This document shows positions 15,964 through 25,558 of a DNA stretch of 64,000 nucleotides, one piece after another (the first letter of the stretch is position 1; every line of letters starts with the position of its first letter). Source of the DNA: Massilibacteroides vaginae (lineage in GTDB: Bacteria; Bacteroidota; Bacteroidia; Bacteroidales; Tannerellaceae); contig NZ_FXDJ01000007.1 in NCBI RefSeq assembly GCF_900178525.1, positions 310,001 through 374,000 of the forward strand, read 5' to 3'. Both the position numbers and the translations under genes were made by a program. The notes beneath the pieces were generated by a model. The model was not told the DNA's origin and made no database searches. It was given only the letters and a program-made list of their open reading frames with translations.

Positions 15964-16547
15964 AAGCAGATATCATATTATCAGGAGTAGGCGGTCAGGG
16001 AATTCTATCCATTGCCGCCGTTATCGGAGAAGCCGCTTTGAAAGAAGGATTACACATGAAGCAAGCAGAAGTGCACGGCATGAGTCAACGAGGTGGTGAT
16101 GTACAATCAAACCTGCGTATTTCGGACAAACCTATTGCTTCCGACCTTATACCAAAAGGCAAGGCCGATCTAATTATTTCTCTCGAACCAATGGAAAGTC
16201 TGCGTTATCTTCCTTATTTGAAAGAAGATGGTTGGTTGGTTACCAACGCGCGTCCTTTTATTAATATTCCGAATTATCCGGAAATAGAAACGGTAAATAA
16301 GGAATTGGAAAAGCTGCCGAACAAGGTTGTTCTGGATGTTGAAGCTATAGCCAAAGAGTTAGGATCTATCCGAGCAGCTAACATTGTAATGCTCGGAGCT
16401 GCAACTCCTTTTTTAGGTATTGAATACGATAAAATTGAAGACGGTATCCGCCGCATATTCGGAAGAAAAGGCGAGGAGATTGTTAATATGAATCTGGAGG
16501 CGTTAAAAGCCGGATACGAAGTAGCTAATAAAATTCATAAATCATAG
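15960..16547 (+). CDS. iorB: Indolepyruvate:ferredoxin oxidoreductase, beta subunit
   Basis: A 195-residue subunit of the pyruvate:ferredoxin oxidoreductase gamma-like family, which contributes the CoA-side domain. It begins MKADIILSGVGGQGILSIAAVIGEAAL, with the glycine loop GVGGQG and the HGMSQRGGDVQSNLRISD motif. ATGA overlap with iorA indicates translational coupling. Length is normal for IorB. The pair is probably used in aromatic amino-acid fermentation or, in reverse, synthesis. Confidence 0.95.
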   Translation: MKADIILSGVGGQGILSIAAVIGEAALKEGLHMKQAEVHGMSQRGGDVQSNLRISDKPIASDLIPKGKADLIISLEPMESLRYLPYLKEDGWLVTNARPFINIPNYPEIETVNKELEKLPNKVVLDVEAIAKELGSIRAANIVMLGAATPFLGIEYDKIEDGIRRIFGRKGEEIVNMNLEALKAGYEVANKIHKS

Positions 16548-16571
16548 CGATTTATTTAATCCGGAACAGAC

Positions 16572-18983
16572 ATGAGAACGATTATTTTAATCTTATCTTT
16601 TTCTCTCTGGACTTTTTCCAACTTTGCGCAGATCCGCTTGGAAGGATTCAATCAAAAATCCATCGACCAATCCTTATACGAAGGTCGATGGAAAGCTCGT
16701 TGGATATCGGTTCCCGAAGAGCCGGCAAACATATTCGGTGTATATCATTTCAGAAAGAGCGTTGAACTAACCACTAAACCGGCTACATTTATTATACATG
16801 TATCGGCAGACAACAGATACAAACTCTATGTAAACGGAACAGAAGTATCCGTTGGTCCGGCGCGTGGTGATATTTATAACTGGAATTTCGAAACAGTAGA
16901 CATTGCGCCCTTTTTAAAAAGCGGAAAGAATACACTCGCGGCAGTAGTCTGGAATTACGCGGAAAGAAAGCCGGTTGCCCAGATCAGCTTCAATCAAACC
17001 GGGTTTATCTTACAGGGAAATACGGAAAAAGAATCTATTGCAAATACAGACAACACTTGGTTGTGCCACACAAATAAAGCTTATAGTCCGCTAAACGTTA
17101 AGGTGCCCGGTTATTATGTGGCCGGTCCGGGAGAAAAGACAGATGCCTCCCGCTATCCTTGGGGATGGGAAACTTCAGAATTCAATGACTCAGGATGGAA
17201 AAAAGCGCAGGCTGGTATAGAAGGTGCCATGAAAGGAGCCAGAGATTACCCCGGTCGACTTTTAGTGCCCTCTCCTATCCCACCCATGGAGAATAAAACC
17301 GAACGCTTCTCGGCTATACGTATTGAAGAAGGAATAAAAGTTCCAGCCGGATTCCTTTCTCAGGAGAAGGAGCTGGTTGTCCCGGCAAATACAAAAGTCA
17401 GACTTCTTTTGGACAACAAAGTGCTTACCACAGGCTACTTGTCGGTATTATTCAGTCAGGGTAAATCGGCTGAAATAACCTTAGGTTACGCAGAAGCGCT
17501 GTATTATGACGATTCACAGGAGATTACAAAATCCTATCCCTCCAACTCTAAAGGAAACAGAGACGATATTAAAGGAAAGAAATTTGTTGGCTATGAAGAT
17601 AAAATCATCGCCGATGGAGGAGATAACAGATTGTCTACTTCTCTTTGGTGGCGTACTTGGCGATACGTAAACCTGATCGTTGAAACCAAAGACAGTCCGC
17701 TGGTCATTCATGATATTTACGGCACTTACTCTGCCTATCCATTCAAAAATGAAACCACATTTGCTGCACCCGGACATGAGCAATTGAATAAAATGTTGGA
17801 AATAGGCTGGCGAACAGCTCGTCTGTGCGCGAATGAAACCTATATGGATTGCCCCTATTACGAACAGCTTCAATACTTTGGCGACACTCGCATTCAGGCA
17901 ATGATCTCCCTTTACAACACGACGGACACACACATGGTTAAGAACGCTATTGAACAAGGGCGTCAGTCTATTGTTGCAGACGGGATTACGATGAGCCGTT
18001 ATCCATCCGGATTACATCAGTTTATTTCTTCCTTTTCACTGTGGTGGATATGTACAGGGCATGATTACTGGCTGTATCGTGGTGATGATGAATATGTAAA
18101 GACGCTGCTCCCGGCCTTCCGGGGTGTATTAGCCTGGTACGAACAATGGCTTAAGCCTGATTACAGTTTAGACTATGTACCGCATTGGTTCTTCGCAGAC
18201 TGGTCTGCCGGATTTCCGCATGGAGAACCGATCAGAGAAAAGAACGGTAATTCGTCATTTCAAGACTTAATGTATATCCTGACATTGGAGGCGGCTGCCG
18301 AAATGGAACAAGCCATCGGCATTCCTTCTATGGCAACACACTATCGTTCTATAGCATCTTCAATACGATCTACTATCAAACAAAAATACTGGAACACAGA
18401 GCGGTCTCTCTTTGCAGACACGCATGATCACAGAAGCTTTTCACAACACGTTAATGCTCTTGCCGTCATTGCCGGTATCGTAGAAGGAGATGAAGCGAAA
18501 GCCGTAATGCAGAAAACATTGACCGATTCGTCTTTGGCGCAGGCTACCATTTATTTCCGCTACTACGTACATCAGGCGCTTAGTAAAGCAGGCATGGGAG
18601 ATCAACTTCTTGACAACCTGCAAACCTGGAACGACCAAATGGCTCTTGGACTAACTACTTGGGCGGAACAGCCGGAACCTTCCCGTTCAGACTGCCATGC
18701 CTGGGGATCAAGTCCAAATATTGAGTTCTTCCGCATTCTTCTCGGCATAGACAGCTCCGCATCCGGATTTAGTAAAGTTCGTATCGAACCGGCCTTGGGT
18801 AAACTAACCGAAGCGTCAGGAACAATCCCTCACCCGAAAGGTAAAATATCTGTTGCATATAAAATCAACAAAAAAGGTGTTCTTACTGCTGAAATAACGT
18901 TACCAGCTTCTGTTACAGGCCAATTCATCTGGAAAGGAAAACAATATGCCCTGAACAGCGGAAAACAAACAATAACAATCTAA
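16572..18983 (+). CDS. Alpha-L-rhamnosidase-like glycoside hydrolase (GH78 type)
   Basis: An 803-residue exported enzyme with a signal peptide at residues 1-20 (IILILSFSLWTFSNFAQ). It has an N-terminal carbohydrate-binding-like beta domain (RYKLYVNGTEVSVGPARGDIYNWNFE) typical of GH78. The central (alpha/alpha)6 barrel includes NETYMDCPYYEQLQYFGDTRIQ, which corresponds to the acidic active-site segment. The C-terminal region reads DCHAWGSSPNIEFFRILLGI and SKVRIEPALGKLTEASGTIPHPKG. GH78 enzymes release terminal L-rhamnose from plant or microbial glycans. It starts 24 bp after iorB, with no separate promoter seen, and lies outside any SusCD locus. Rhamnose specificity is inferred. Confidence 0.85.
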   Translation: MRTIILILSFSLWTFSNFAQIRLEGFNQKSIDQSLYEGRWKARWISVPEEPANIFGVYHFRKSVELTTKPATFIIHVSADNRYKLYVNGTEVSVGPARGDIYNWNFETVDIAPFLKSGKNTLAAVVWNYAERKPVAQISFNQTGFILQGNTEKESIANTDNTWLCHTNKAYSPLNVKVPGYYVAGPGEKTDASRYPWGWETSEFNDSGWKKAQAGIEGAMKGARDYPGRLLVPSPIPPMENKTERFSAIRIEEGIKVPAGFLSQEKELVVPANTKVRLLLDNKVLTTGYLSVLFSQGKSAEITLGYAEALYYDDSQEITKSYPSNSKGNRDDIKGKKFVGYEDKIIADGGDNRLSTSLWWRTWRYVNLIVETKDSPLVIHDIYGTYSAYPFKNETTFAAPGHEQLNKMLEIGWRTARLCANETYMDCPYYEQLQYFGDTRIQAMISLYNTTDTHMVKNAIEQGRQSIVADGITMSRYPSGLHQFISSFSLWWICTGHDYWLYRGDDEYVKTLLPAFRGVLAWYEQWLKPDYSLDYVPHWFFADWSAGFPHGEPIREKNGNSSFQDLMYILTLEAAAEMEQAIGIPSMATHYRSIASSIRSTIKQKYWNTERSLFADTHDHRSFSQHVNALAVIAGIVEGDEAKAVMQKTLTDSSLAQATIYFRYYVHQALSKAGMGDQLLDNLQTWNDQMALGLTTWAEQPEPSRSDCHAWGSSPNIEFFRILLGIDSSASGFSKVRIEPALGKLTEASGTIPHPKGKISVAYKINKKGVLTAEITLPASVTGQFIWKGKQYALNSGKQTITI

Positions 18984-18998
18984 ACAATAAACGCGTAG

Positions 18999-19028
18999 TT
19001 GGTATAAGCACTTGATTTTGTACTTTTG
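18999..19028 (+). promoter_or_regulatory. Promoter of the sugar nucleotidyltransferase
   Basis: TTG (18999-19001), a 19-bp spacer and TACTTTTG (19021-19028) fit the consensus; the -7 box is 28 bp before the ATG. Confidence 0.65.
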
Positions 19029-19056
19029 CCAATAATATTAAAATCGAAAAAAGAAC

Positions 19057-19959
19057 ATGAAACCTACATTATTCGTACTTGCTGCCGGAATGGGTAGTCG
19101 TTATGGGGGACTGAAACAATTAGACGGATTAGGACCCAACGGAGAAACGATCATGGACTATTCTATCTTTGACGCTATCCGTGGCGGATTCGGTAAATTA
19201 GTTTTTGTTATCCGTAAATCTTTCGAGCAGGATTTTGCTGAAAAGATCATATCTAAATACAAAGATCACATACCGGTTGAACTTGTTTTTCAGGAATTAG
19301 ATAATTTGCCTGCCGGTTTTAAATGCCCGGAAGGACGCGAAAAACCATGGGGAACAAACCACGCCGTACTGATGGGTAAAGACGTGATTAACGAACCTTT
19401 TGCGGTAATCAACGCAGATGATTTTTATGGGAAAGACAGTTTTGCCGTTTTGGGTAAAGAGCTGTCAGCTATGACAGGTACCGAAAATCAATATTGCATG
19501 GTAGGCTATCGCGTAGGTAACACATTAAGTGAAAGCGGATCGGTTGCCCGTGGTGTATGCGAAACGAACAAAGAGAATTTCCTTACAGGAGTAGTTGAAC
19601 GCACCGCTATCGAACGTACAGACGGAGAAATACAGTTTACGGACGAAAACGGCCAAAAGGTTATCTTACATGAAAACACACCGGTTTCGATGAACATGTG
19701 GGGATTCACACCGGATTATTTCAAACACTCGGAAACCTCTTTCATCAATTTCCTGAACGCGAATCAAGGCAACCTCAAGTCTGAATTCTTTATTCCGCTA
19801 ACGGTAAACGAGCTCATAACTTCCGGCACATCAACCGTTAAGGTTCTCGACACTACCTCAAAATGGTTCGGCGTTACCTATGCCGATGACCGTCAGGGCG
19901 TAGTAGATAAAATTCAGGCACTCATTACTGCCGGAGAATATCCGAACAGACTCTTTTAA
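19057..19959 (+). CDS. Nucleotidyltransferase family protein (sugar-phosphate NTP transferase)
   Basis: A 300-residue cytoplasmic protein with the NTP-transferase signature LFVLAAGMGSRYGGLKQLDGLGPNGETIMDYSIFDA, where the G-x-G-x-R loop binds the nucleotide and the lysine the phosphate. FAVINADDFYG gives the metal-binding aspartate. Close relatives are annotated only as nucleotidyltransferase; the sugar and nucleotide are not known. It is monocistronic, with its own promoter and a downstream hairpin shared with the converging recQ. Confidence 0.88.
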   Translation: MKPTLFVLAAGMGSRYGGLKQLDGLGPNGETIMDYSIFDAIRGGFGKLVFVIRKSFEQDFAEKIISKYKDHIPVELVFQELDNLPAGFKCPEGREKPWGTNHAVLMGKDVINEPFAVINADDFYGKDSFAVLGKELSAMTGTENQYCMVGYRVGNTLSESGSVARGVCETNKENFLTGVVERTAIERTDGEIQFTDENGQKVILHENTPVSMNMWGFTPDYFKHSETSFINFLNANQGNLKSEFFIPLTVNELITSGTSTVKVLDTTSKWFGVTYADDRQGVVDKIQALITAGEYPNRLF

Positions 19960-19967
19960 GCATAACG

Positions 19968-19998
19968 AAGCAATCCGGAACTAAGAACCGGATTGCTT
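19968..19998. terminator. Hairpin between the nucleotidyltransferase and recQ
   Basis: AAGCAATCCGG (19968-19978) pairs perfectly with CCGGATTGCTT (19988-19998) across a 9-nt loop. No strong T run. It probably serves both converging genes. Confidence 0.65.
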
Positions 19999-20000
19999 TG

Positions 20001-21845
20001 CTACTCTTTCTTCAATACAAAACGGATCAGCGCAATAAATACCTTTCCGTATCTTTCTTGCTTGATCTGCCCTACTCCTTTAATTTCTGCAAATTCATCA
20101 AGTGTCAACGGCTTTTTATCTACCATATCTTGCAGGGCAGCATCCGAAAAGATAAGATAGGCGCGTGTGTTTTCCTTTTCAGCTAATTGTTTTCGTAATT
20201 GGCGAAGTGAATCAAACAGCGTTTCTTCAATTGTAGAAGCCTCTTTCGGACGGATCGGTCGAGCTTTAAAGTCACCTTTCTTGCCCCGCTTTGTAGTGGT
20301 TTCGGTTTGTTCCGGTTCTTTGTAAACGGCTAACCGGGCTGTTGTTTCACCGTATAATACTTTTCGTCCGGATGGGGTTATACGCAATACATTTGATGAC
20401 GCGTAATCTATTTCAATATATCCCAATTGAAGCATTTGATAAATATACTCGCGCCACATTCTATAAGAGAGATCACGTCCGGCACCGTAGGTTTTCAGCA
20501 AATGATAACCACGGGAGATTAGTTCTGCTCGCCCGGACGCGCGAAGTATATCGATCAGCATCTGCATACCAATGCTTTCATTTGTTCGCGCAATGGCACT
20601 AAGGGCTTTCTGAATCAAAACAGTACCATCAAAACGTTCGGGAGGATTGCGGCACACATCGCAGTTACCACAATCGTCTTCACGCTGTTCCGAAAAATAA
20701 CTTAACAAAATGCGGCGGCGGCAAATATCTGCTTCACAGTAACGCTGCATGTGGTTCAGTTTTTCCAGATTAACTTCCGATTGTCCGCTTTCTTCGGCGA
20801 AACGCCTGCGAATAATCAGATCGGCCAATGAGTAAAACAACAAGGTATCACTTGCCAGGCCATCTCGTCCCGCACGTCCGATTTCCTGATAATAGTTCTC
20901 AATACTTCCGGGCGTATTGTAATGAATTACCCAGCGAACGTTACTCTTATCAATACCCATTCCGAAAGCAATCGTAGCGCAAATCACTTGTGTACGGTCA
21001 TTTATAAAATCGCTTTGCGCTTTATCTCTTTGTTGCGGACTCATTCCCGCATGGTAAGCCACTGCATCTATGCCATACAGTTTGAGGGTATCCGCCACGG
21101 CCGTTGTGTCGTCTCGCTTTGTGCAATAAACAATGCCACATTGCTCTTTTCGCGCACGTATGAAATGAAGTATAGCCGCGTTCTTATCTTTTTTAGTCAG
21201 CCCTCTGCGTACCGTAAGCGAAAGATTAGGCCGATCGAACGAGGATACAAACACCTGTGGATCAGATAATTTAAGCTGGTCGATAATATCCTGACGTGTT
21301 ATTTTATCCGCCGTTGCCGTAAGCGCCACAATGGGAACAGTGGGAAATTGCTCCTTCAAAACAGCAAGCTGCGTATATTCGGGTCGGAAGTCATGCCCCC
21401 AGTGAGACACACAATGCGCTTCGTCAATTGCAATCAACGAAATAGTCATGCGGGGGAACAACCAGTTCAGCTCGCCCATCAATCCTTCCGGTGAAACATA
21501 TAGCAATTTTATTTTGCCTTGCACGCAAAGCTGCTTTACCTGTTGCCGGTCTTCTTCACGCATATTGCTGTTTAACGCCGCGGCAGGAATACCGTTTGCA
21601 ACAAGTCCTTCCACCTGATCTTTCATCAGGGCAATCAGCGGCGACACCACAAGGGTAGTACCGGGAAGATAAATAGCCGGTAGCTGAAAGCAAATAGACT
21701 TCCCTCCACCTGTCGGCATCAAAACTAAGGCATCCCGCTTACTCAATATCGTTTGAATGATCTCTTCCTGATAAGGGCGAAAAGTTGTATATCCGAAAAA
21801 CTTCTTTAACAAAGCATATAGCTCTTTCATCCGCAGTAATGGCAT
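20001..21845 (-). CDS. recQ: ATP-dependent DNA helicase RecQ
   Basis: A 614-residue superfamily 2 helicase that unwinds DNA 3' to 5' in repair and recombination. In order: FRPYQEEII (Q motif and motif 0), Walker A MPTGGGKS, DEAH box IAIDEAHCVSHWGHDFRP, QEIGRAGRDG (motif VI), the four-cysteine zinc site (CEADICRRR to CGNCDVC), the RQC winged helix and a C-terminal HRDC domain (LRQLRKQLAEKENTRAYLIFSD). Some Bacteroidales encode two RecQ proteins of about 610 and 730 residues; this matches the shorter. An alternative start is the ATG six codons in (MKELYALL), which aligns better with the family. Confidence 0.95.
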   Translation of the reverse strand: MPLLRMKELYALLKKFFGYTTFRPYQEEIIQTILSKRDALVLMPTGGGKSICFQLPAIYLPGTTLVVSPLIALMKDQVEGLVANGIPAAALNSNMREEDRQQVKQLCVQGKIKLLYVSPEGLMGELNWLFPRMTISLIAIDEAHCVSHWGHDFRPEYTQLAVLKEQFPTVPIVALTATADKITRQDIIDQLKLSDPQVFVSSFDRPNLSLTVRRGLTKKDKNAAILHFIRARKEQCGIVYCTKRDDTTAVADTLKLYGIDAVAYHAGMSPQQRDKAQSDFINDRTQVICATIAFGMGIDKSNVRWVIHYNTPGSIENYYQEIGRAGRDGLASDTLLFYSLADLIIRRRFAEESGQSEVNLEKLNHMQRYCEADICRRRILLSYFSEQREDDCGNCDVCRNPPERFDGTVLIQKALSAIARTNESIGMQMLIDILRASGRAELISRGYHLLKTYGAGRDLSYRMWREYIYQMLQLGYIEIDYASSNVLRITPSGRKVLYGETTARLAVYKEPEQTETTTKRGKKGDFKARPIRPKEASTIEETLFDSLRQLRKQLAEKENTRAYLIFSDAALQDMVDKKPLTLDEFAEIKGVGQIKQERYGKVFIALIRFVLKKE

Positions 21846-21989
21846 TTTGGTGTATTCAGGCCTCGAAGATAGTTAAAAATTCCTTTGGCTACGACAACCG
21901 GTGGTATCACTTCCGTATCGAAACAACTTTTCATCAGGCAGCTCTTGTGCCTCATTCAACGTTTTTCACTGCTTATTCTATATGTCAGG

Positions 21990-22087
21990 AAAAATAACCT
22001 TTATTTTCCTTTTTCTATATCTGTGGAAAAACTTTTCTATATCTGTGGTAAAGTTTTTCCACAGATATAGAAAAAGAGAAATATACT
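21990..22087 (-). repeat. Palindromic AT-rich repeat, family B copy 1
   Basis: A perfect 25-bp inverted repeat (22010-22034 with 22051-22075) encloses a 16-bp centre that carries another copy of CTATATCTGTGG. The unit CTATATCTGTGG therefore occurs twice directly at a 22-bp period and once inverted. Bases 22009-22058 are identical, in reverse complement, to 35149-35198. AAAAATAACCTTTAT at 21990-22004 also occurs in the family A copy at 50558-50572. Confidence 0.85.
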
Positions 22088-22238
22088 TTATAAATATAAA
22101 CATATACTTTATATACATTATTATATAGGAAACAGATGCTCACAAAAAGACGAGTCCGCCAAACATTGTTGCGCCTATTTTGTTTTTATTCATAACAATT
22201 TATTTATAGTCCGAACGATGTTCATGACAAATATAAAA

Positions 22239-22246
22239 AGTATATT
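22239..22246 (+). promoter_or_regulatory. -7 box of rsfS
   Basis: TATATTTG lies 36 bp before the ATG and heads the rsfS-ftsH-cdsA run. Confidence 0.55.
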
Positions 22247-22282
22247 TGCGGTTTATAATTATATCTAATTTAATAGGTAGGA

Positions 22283-22642
22283 ATGAATTCAACGGAAAGT
22301 TTAGTAAAGACATTAGTAAATGGCCTGCAGGAAAAGAAAGGCAAAAGTATCGTAACAGTTGATCTAACCAATATATCCGGAGCAATATGTCAATATATGA
22401 TTATTTGCGAAGGCAACACCCCCACACAAGTATCCGCTTTATCCGATTCCGTATGGGATTTCGGGCATAAAGAAGCAGGCGAAAAACCTATTTCGGTGCA
22501 TGGCAAACAGGGCGCGGAATGGATTGGGTTAGACTATGGCACAGTTCTTGTACATATCTTTCTGCCGGAGAAAAGGACTTTTTATAATCTGGAAACATTA
22601 TGGTCTGACTCAAAGGTTACTCACATTCCCGATTTAGATTGA
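22283..22642 (+). CDS. rsfS: Ribosomal silencing factor RsfS
   Basis: A 119-residue protein of the RsfS/Iojap family. It binds L14 on the 50S subunit and blocks joining with 30S when nutrients are short. Visible family segments are KGKSIVTVDLTNISGAICQYMIICEGNTPTQVSALSDSV and the C-terminal AEWIGLDYGTVLVHIFLPEKRTFYNLETLW. It precedes ftsH by 30 bp, the gene order usual in Bacteroidales. Confidence 0.95.
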   Translation: MNSTESLVKTLVNGLQEKKGKSIVTVDLTNISGAICQYMIICEGNTPTQVSALSDSVWDFGHKEAGEKPISVHGKQGAEWIGLDYGTVLVHIFLPEKRTFYNLETLWSDSKVTHIPDLD

Positions 22643-22672
22643 TTTTCTTAATTATATTTTGATAACAGCGAT

Positions 22673-24712
22673 ATGAACAATAATAAAAATATGTCTAATA
22701 AGCCTCCTAAAGACAACAAACAAAAAATGTTTCGCTTCAACATCTACTGGATGTATGGGCTTATACTTGTCATGCTTGGCGCATTATACTTCACAAGCGA
22801 CTCGTCTATAACAAAAGAAATCGGTTGGACCGAGTTTCAGAAGTATGCACAGGAAAATTCCTTTGACAAAATAACCGTTTTCAACAAGAAAAACATGTTG
22901 GAAGCAACAGTCAAAAGCGACAAGGTTAAAGACGTTTTTAAAGATAACGCCGATCGTTTGGGTACCTCTCCAAAGATTCTGGTAAAGATCCCTTCTTCCG
23001 ATAAATTTTCCGACTTCTATGACCGGATGGTTTCGGAGCATAATATTGACACTCCAATTACCTATGAAGAGGGTGAAGACGCGTTTTTCAACTTTTTCAT
23101 ATCGTTAGCCCCCTGGGTTCTTTTCATATTCTTGTGGATATTCATCATGAGACGAATGTCTGGTGGTGCCGGTGGAGGCCCCGGAGGAGTATTTAATGTA
23201 GGAAAAGCGAAGGCGCAATTGTTTGATAAAGACAATGACCACAAGGTTACGTTTCAGGATGTAGCCGGATTGTCGGAAGCTAAGCAGGAGGTAGAAGAAA
23301 TTGTATCATTCCTTAAAAATCCGGGGAAATACACTGAACTTGGTGGAAAAATTCCAAAAGGCGCCTTGTTGGTAGGCCCTCCGGGAACAGGTAAAACATT
23401 GTTGGCAAAAGCGGTAGCCGGAGAGGCAAACGTTCCGTTTTTCTCTTTGTCCGGTTCGGATTTCGTAGAAATGTTTGTCGGCGTTGGAGCATCACGTGTG
23501 CGTGACCTGTTCCGTCAGGCAAAGGAAAAAGCTCCTTGTATCGTATTTATCGACGAGATAGATGCCGTAGGTCGTGCCCGCGGTAAAAACGCGAACATGA
23601 ATAGTAATGACGAACGCGAGAACACACTGAACCAGCTGCTTACAGAAATGGATGGCTTCGGTTCAAACAGTGGTGTAATCATCCTTGCCGCAACAAACAG
23701 AGCGGATGTGTTGGATAAAGCATTGCTTCGTGCCGGTCGTTTTGACCGTCAGATTCATGTAGAACTTCCGGACATCAACGAGAGAAAAGAAATATTCGGT
23801 GTACACCTTCGTCCGATCAAGATTGACGAAAGCGTTGACGCGGAATTTTTATCAAGACAAACACCCGGTTTCTCCGGTGCAGATATAGCAAACGTTTGTA
23901 ATGAAGCGGCATTGATTGCTGCACGTAATGGAAAAAGCTTTGTGCAAAAAGAAGATTTCATGAGTGCGGTAGACCGTATTGTGGGTGGTTTGGAGAAACG
24001 AACAAAGATCACTACTGCCGAAGAACGTAAAAGTATTGCTTTCCACGAAGCTGGTCATGCCACACTTAGTTGGCTGCTCGAGCATGCCAATCCGTTAGTT
24101 AAGGTAACAATCGTACCGCGCGGAAAAGCACTGGGAGCTGCCTGGTATTTGCCCGAAGAGCGTCAGATCACTACGAAAGAGCAATTGCTGGATGAAATGT
24201 GTGCCACACTTGGCGGACGTGCGGCGGAAGAAATTTTCCTTGGCAGAATATCTACAGGAGCGTCTAACGATCTTGAGAGAGTAACAAAGCAGGCCTTGGC
24301 AATGGTAATATACTTTGGTATGAGCGAAGCTTTACCGAATATAAACTATTACGACACAACCGGACAGGAATGGGGTTTCACAAAGCCTTACAGTGAAGAA
24401 ACCGCTCGCCTGATTGATACTGAAGTACAGAAAATAATAAATGAGCAATACGCACGCGCAAGAAAAATGCTGACAGAAAACACTGAGGGGCATAATAAAT
24501 TAGCGAATGTACTGCTTGAACGTGAAGTGATCTATACCGAAGATGTTGAACATATTTTTGGCAAACGCCCTTGGGTTTCACGCATGGAAGAACTGATGGA
24601 ACAGCAGGAGAAGAAAGTGAGTCCCGCTGTAAAGGAAGAGCCGGTTGTAAGTACTGAAATAGAGGACAAACCGGCAGCTGAACCTACAGCAAACAACAAT
24701 ACGCAAGAATAA
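22673..24712 (+). CDS. ftsH: ATP-dependent zinc metalloprotease FtsH
   Basis: A 679-residue membrane protease. Two transmembrane helices (near residues 20-40 and 140-160) bracket a periplasmic domain. The AAA+ module follows with Walker [14 protein letters not shown] near residue 235 and Walker [12 protein letters not shown]. The zinc protease domain has [11 protein letters not shown] near residue 457. FtsH degrades misfolded membrane proteins and short-lived regulators. The C-terminal tail (residues 645-679) is acidic, low complexity. An N-terminal charged stretch precedes the first helix, and an alternative ATG lies at codon 6. It sits between rsfS and cdsA, probably in one operon. Confidence 0.97.
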   Translation: MNNNKNMSNKPPKDNKQKMFRFNIYWMYGLILVMLGALYFTSDSSITKEIGWTEFQKYAQENSFDKITVFNKKNMLEATVKSDKVKDVFKDNADRLGTSPKILVKIPSSDKFSDFYDRMVSEHNIDTPITYEEGEDAFFNFFISLAPWVLFIFLWIFIMRRMSGGAGGGPGGVFNVGKAKAQLFDKDNDHKVTFQDVAGLSEAKQEVEEIVSFLKNPGKYTELGGKIPKGALLVGPPGTGKTLLAKAVAGEANVPFFSLSGSDFVEMFVGVGASRVRDLFRQAKEKAPCIVFIDEIDAVGRARGKNANMNSNDERENTLNQLLTEMDGFGSNSGVIILAATNRADVLDKALLRAGRFDRQIHVELPDINERKEIFGVHLRPIKIDESVDAEFLSRQTPGFSGADIANVCNEAALIAARNGKSFVQKEDFMSAVDRIVGGLEKRTKITTAEERKSIAFHEAGHATLSWLLEHANPLVKVTIVPRGKALGAAWYLPEERQITTKEQLLDEMCATLGGRAAEEIFLGRISTGASNDLERVTKQALAMVIYFGMSEALPNINYYDTTGQEWGFTKPYSEETARLIDTEVQKIINEQYARARKMLTENTEGHNKLANVLLEREVIYTEDVEHIFGKRPWVSRMEELMEQQEKKVSPAVKEEPVVSTEIEDKPAAEPTANNNTQE

Positions 24713-24739
24713 TAAAAGCGAACCAAACAGCAGAGAGCC

Positions 24740-25558
24740 TTGAAGAATCTAATAACACGTGCGTTTACCGGACTTATTTTCGTTGTTGTAATAATAAGCG
24801 CAATATGGTATGGAGCATATAGCTTTTCGGGTTTATTTTGCCTGATAACCGGACTTTCTGTCTGGGAACTATATGGGTTGCTTTATGGTAAAAACACCAA
24901 TTTGATTAAACGCTGCACCCATGTATTGGGCGGCGTTTATCTGTTTGCTGCCACGTTTATGTATCGGTATGACATTGCCGGCAGTGATATATTCTTACCT
25001 TACCTGCTGTTTATTCTCATCTTGTTTATCATGGAGCTATATTATAAAGCAGATAATCCGATAAAGAATTGGGCCTATCTGCTTTTAATTCAGGTATATG
25101 CCGCAGGGTCTTTTTCTTTACTGAATCTGGTTGCTATTGAGGGCGCAGTTTATTCTGCCATTCCGCTATTAGCCATATTCATATTCGTATGGGTAAACGA
25201 CACGGGTGCCTATTTGGTGGGCTCTACATTTGGGAAAAGACGCTTATTCGAACGAATCTCGCCTAAGAAATCGTGGGAAGGGTTCTTTGGAGGTATCGCA
25301 TTTGTACTTATCGTAGCCTATATATTATCTTGCTATTTTATAGAGATTGCCTGGTATAACTGGATAGGGTTATCTGTTACGACTGTTGTGTTTGCAACTT
25401 GGGGAGACCTGACTGAGTCTTTATTAAAACGAACAATACAAGTAAAGGATTCCGGATCTATTCTGCCGGGTCATGGTGGAATGCTTGACAGATTTGACAG
25501 TATAATAATGGCTTCGCCGGCTGCTTATATCTATTTTGAGCTGTTTATTCGAAATTAA
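24740..25558 (+). CDS. cdsA: Phosphatidate cytidylyltransferase
   Basis: A 272-residue polytopic inner-membrane enzyme making CDP-diacylglycerol from phosphatidate and CTP. The C-terminal signature is present: KRRLFERISPKKSWEGFFGG and WGDLTESLLKRTIQVKDSGSILPGHGGMLDRFDS. The frame starts at a TTG, with GAGAG 4-9 bp upstream, and no nearer ATG fits; the resulting MKNLITRAFTGLIFVVVI matches the usual CdsA N terminus. It is 27 bp after ftsH. Its 3' end overlaps the converging porT by 14 bp. Confidence 0.94.
   Translation: MKNLITRAFTGLIFVVVIISAIWYGAYSFSGLFCLITGLSVWELYGLLYGKNTNLIKRCTHVLGGVYLFAATFMYRYDIAGSDIFLPYLLFILILFIMELYYKADNPIKNWAYLLLIQVYAAGSFSLLNLVAIEGAVYSAIPLLAIFIFVWVNDTGAYLVGSTFGKRRLFERISPKKSWEGFFGGIAFVLIVAYILSCYFIEIAWYNWIGLSVTTVVFATWGDLTESLLKRTIQVKDSGSILPGHGGMLDRFDSIIMASPAAYIYFELFIRN

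Larger units (their letters stand above)
21846..22282. other. Divergent intergenic region between recQ and rsfS
   Basis: About 437 bp with no credible gene. It contains the palindromic family B repeat and the rsfS promoter. Short frames on both strands are low complexity. Confidence 0.65.
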
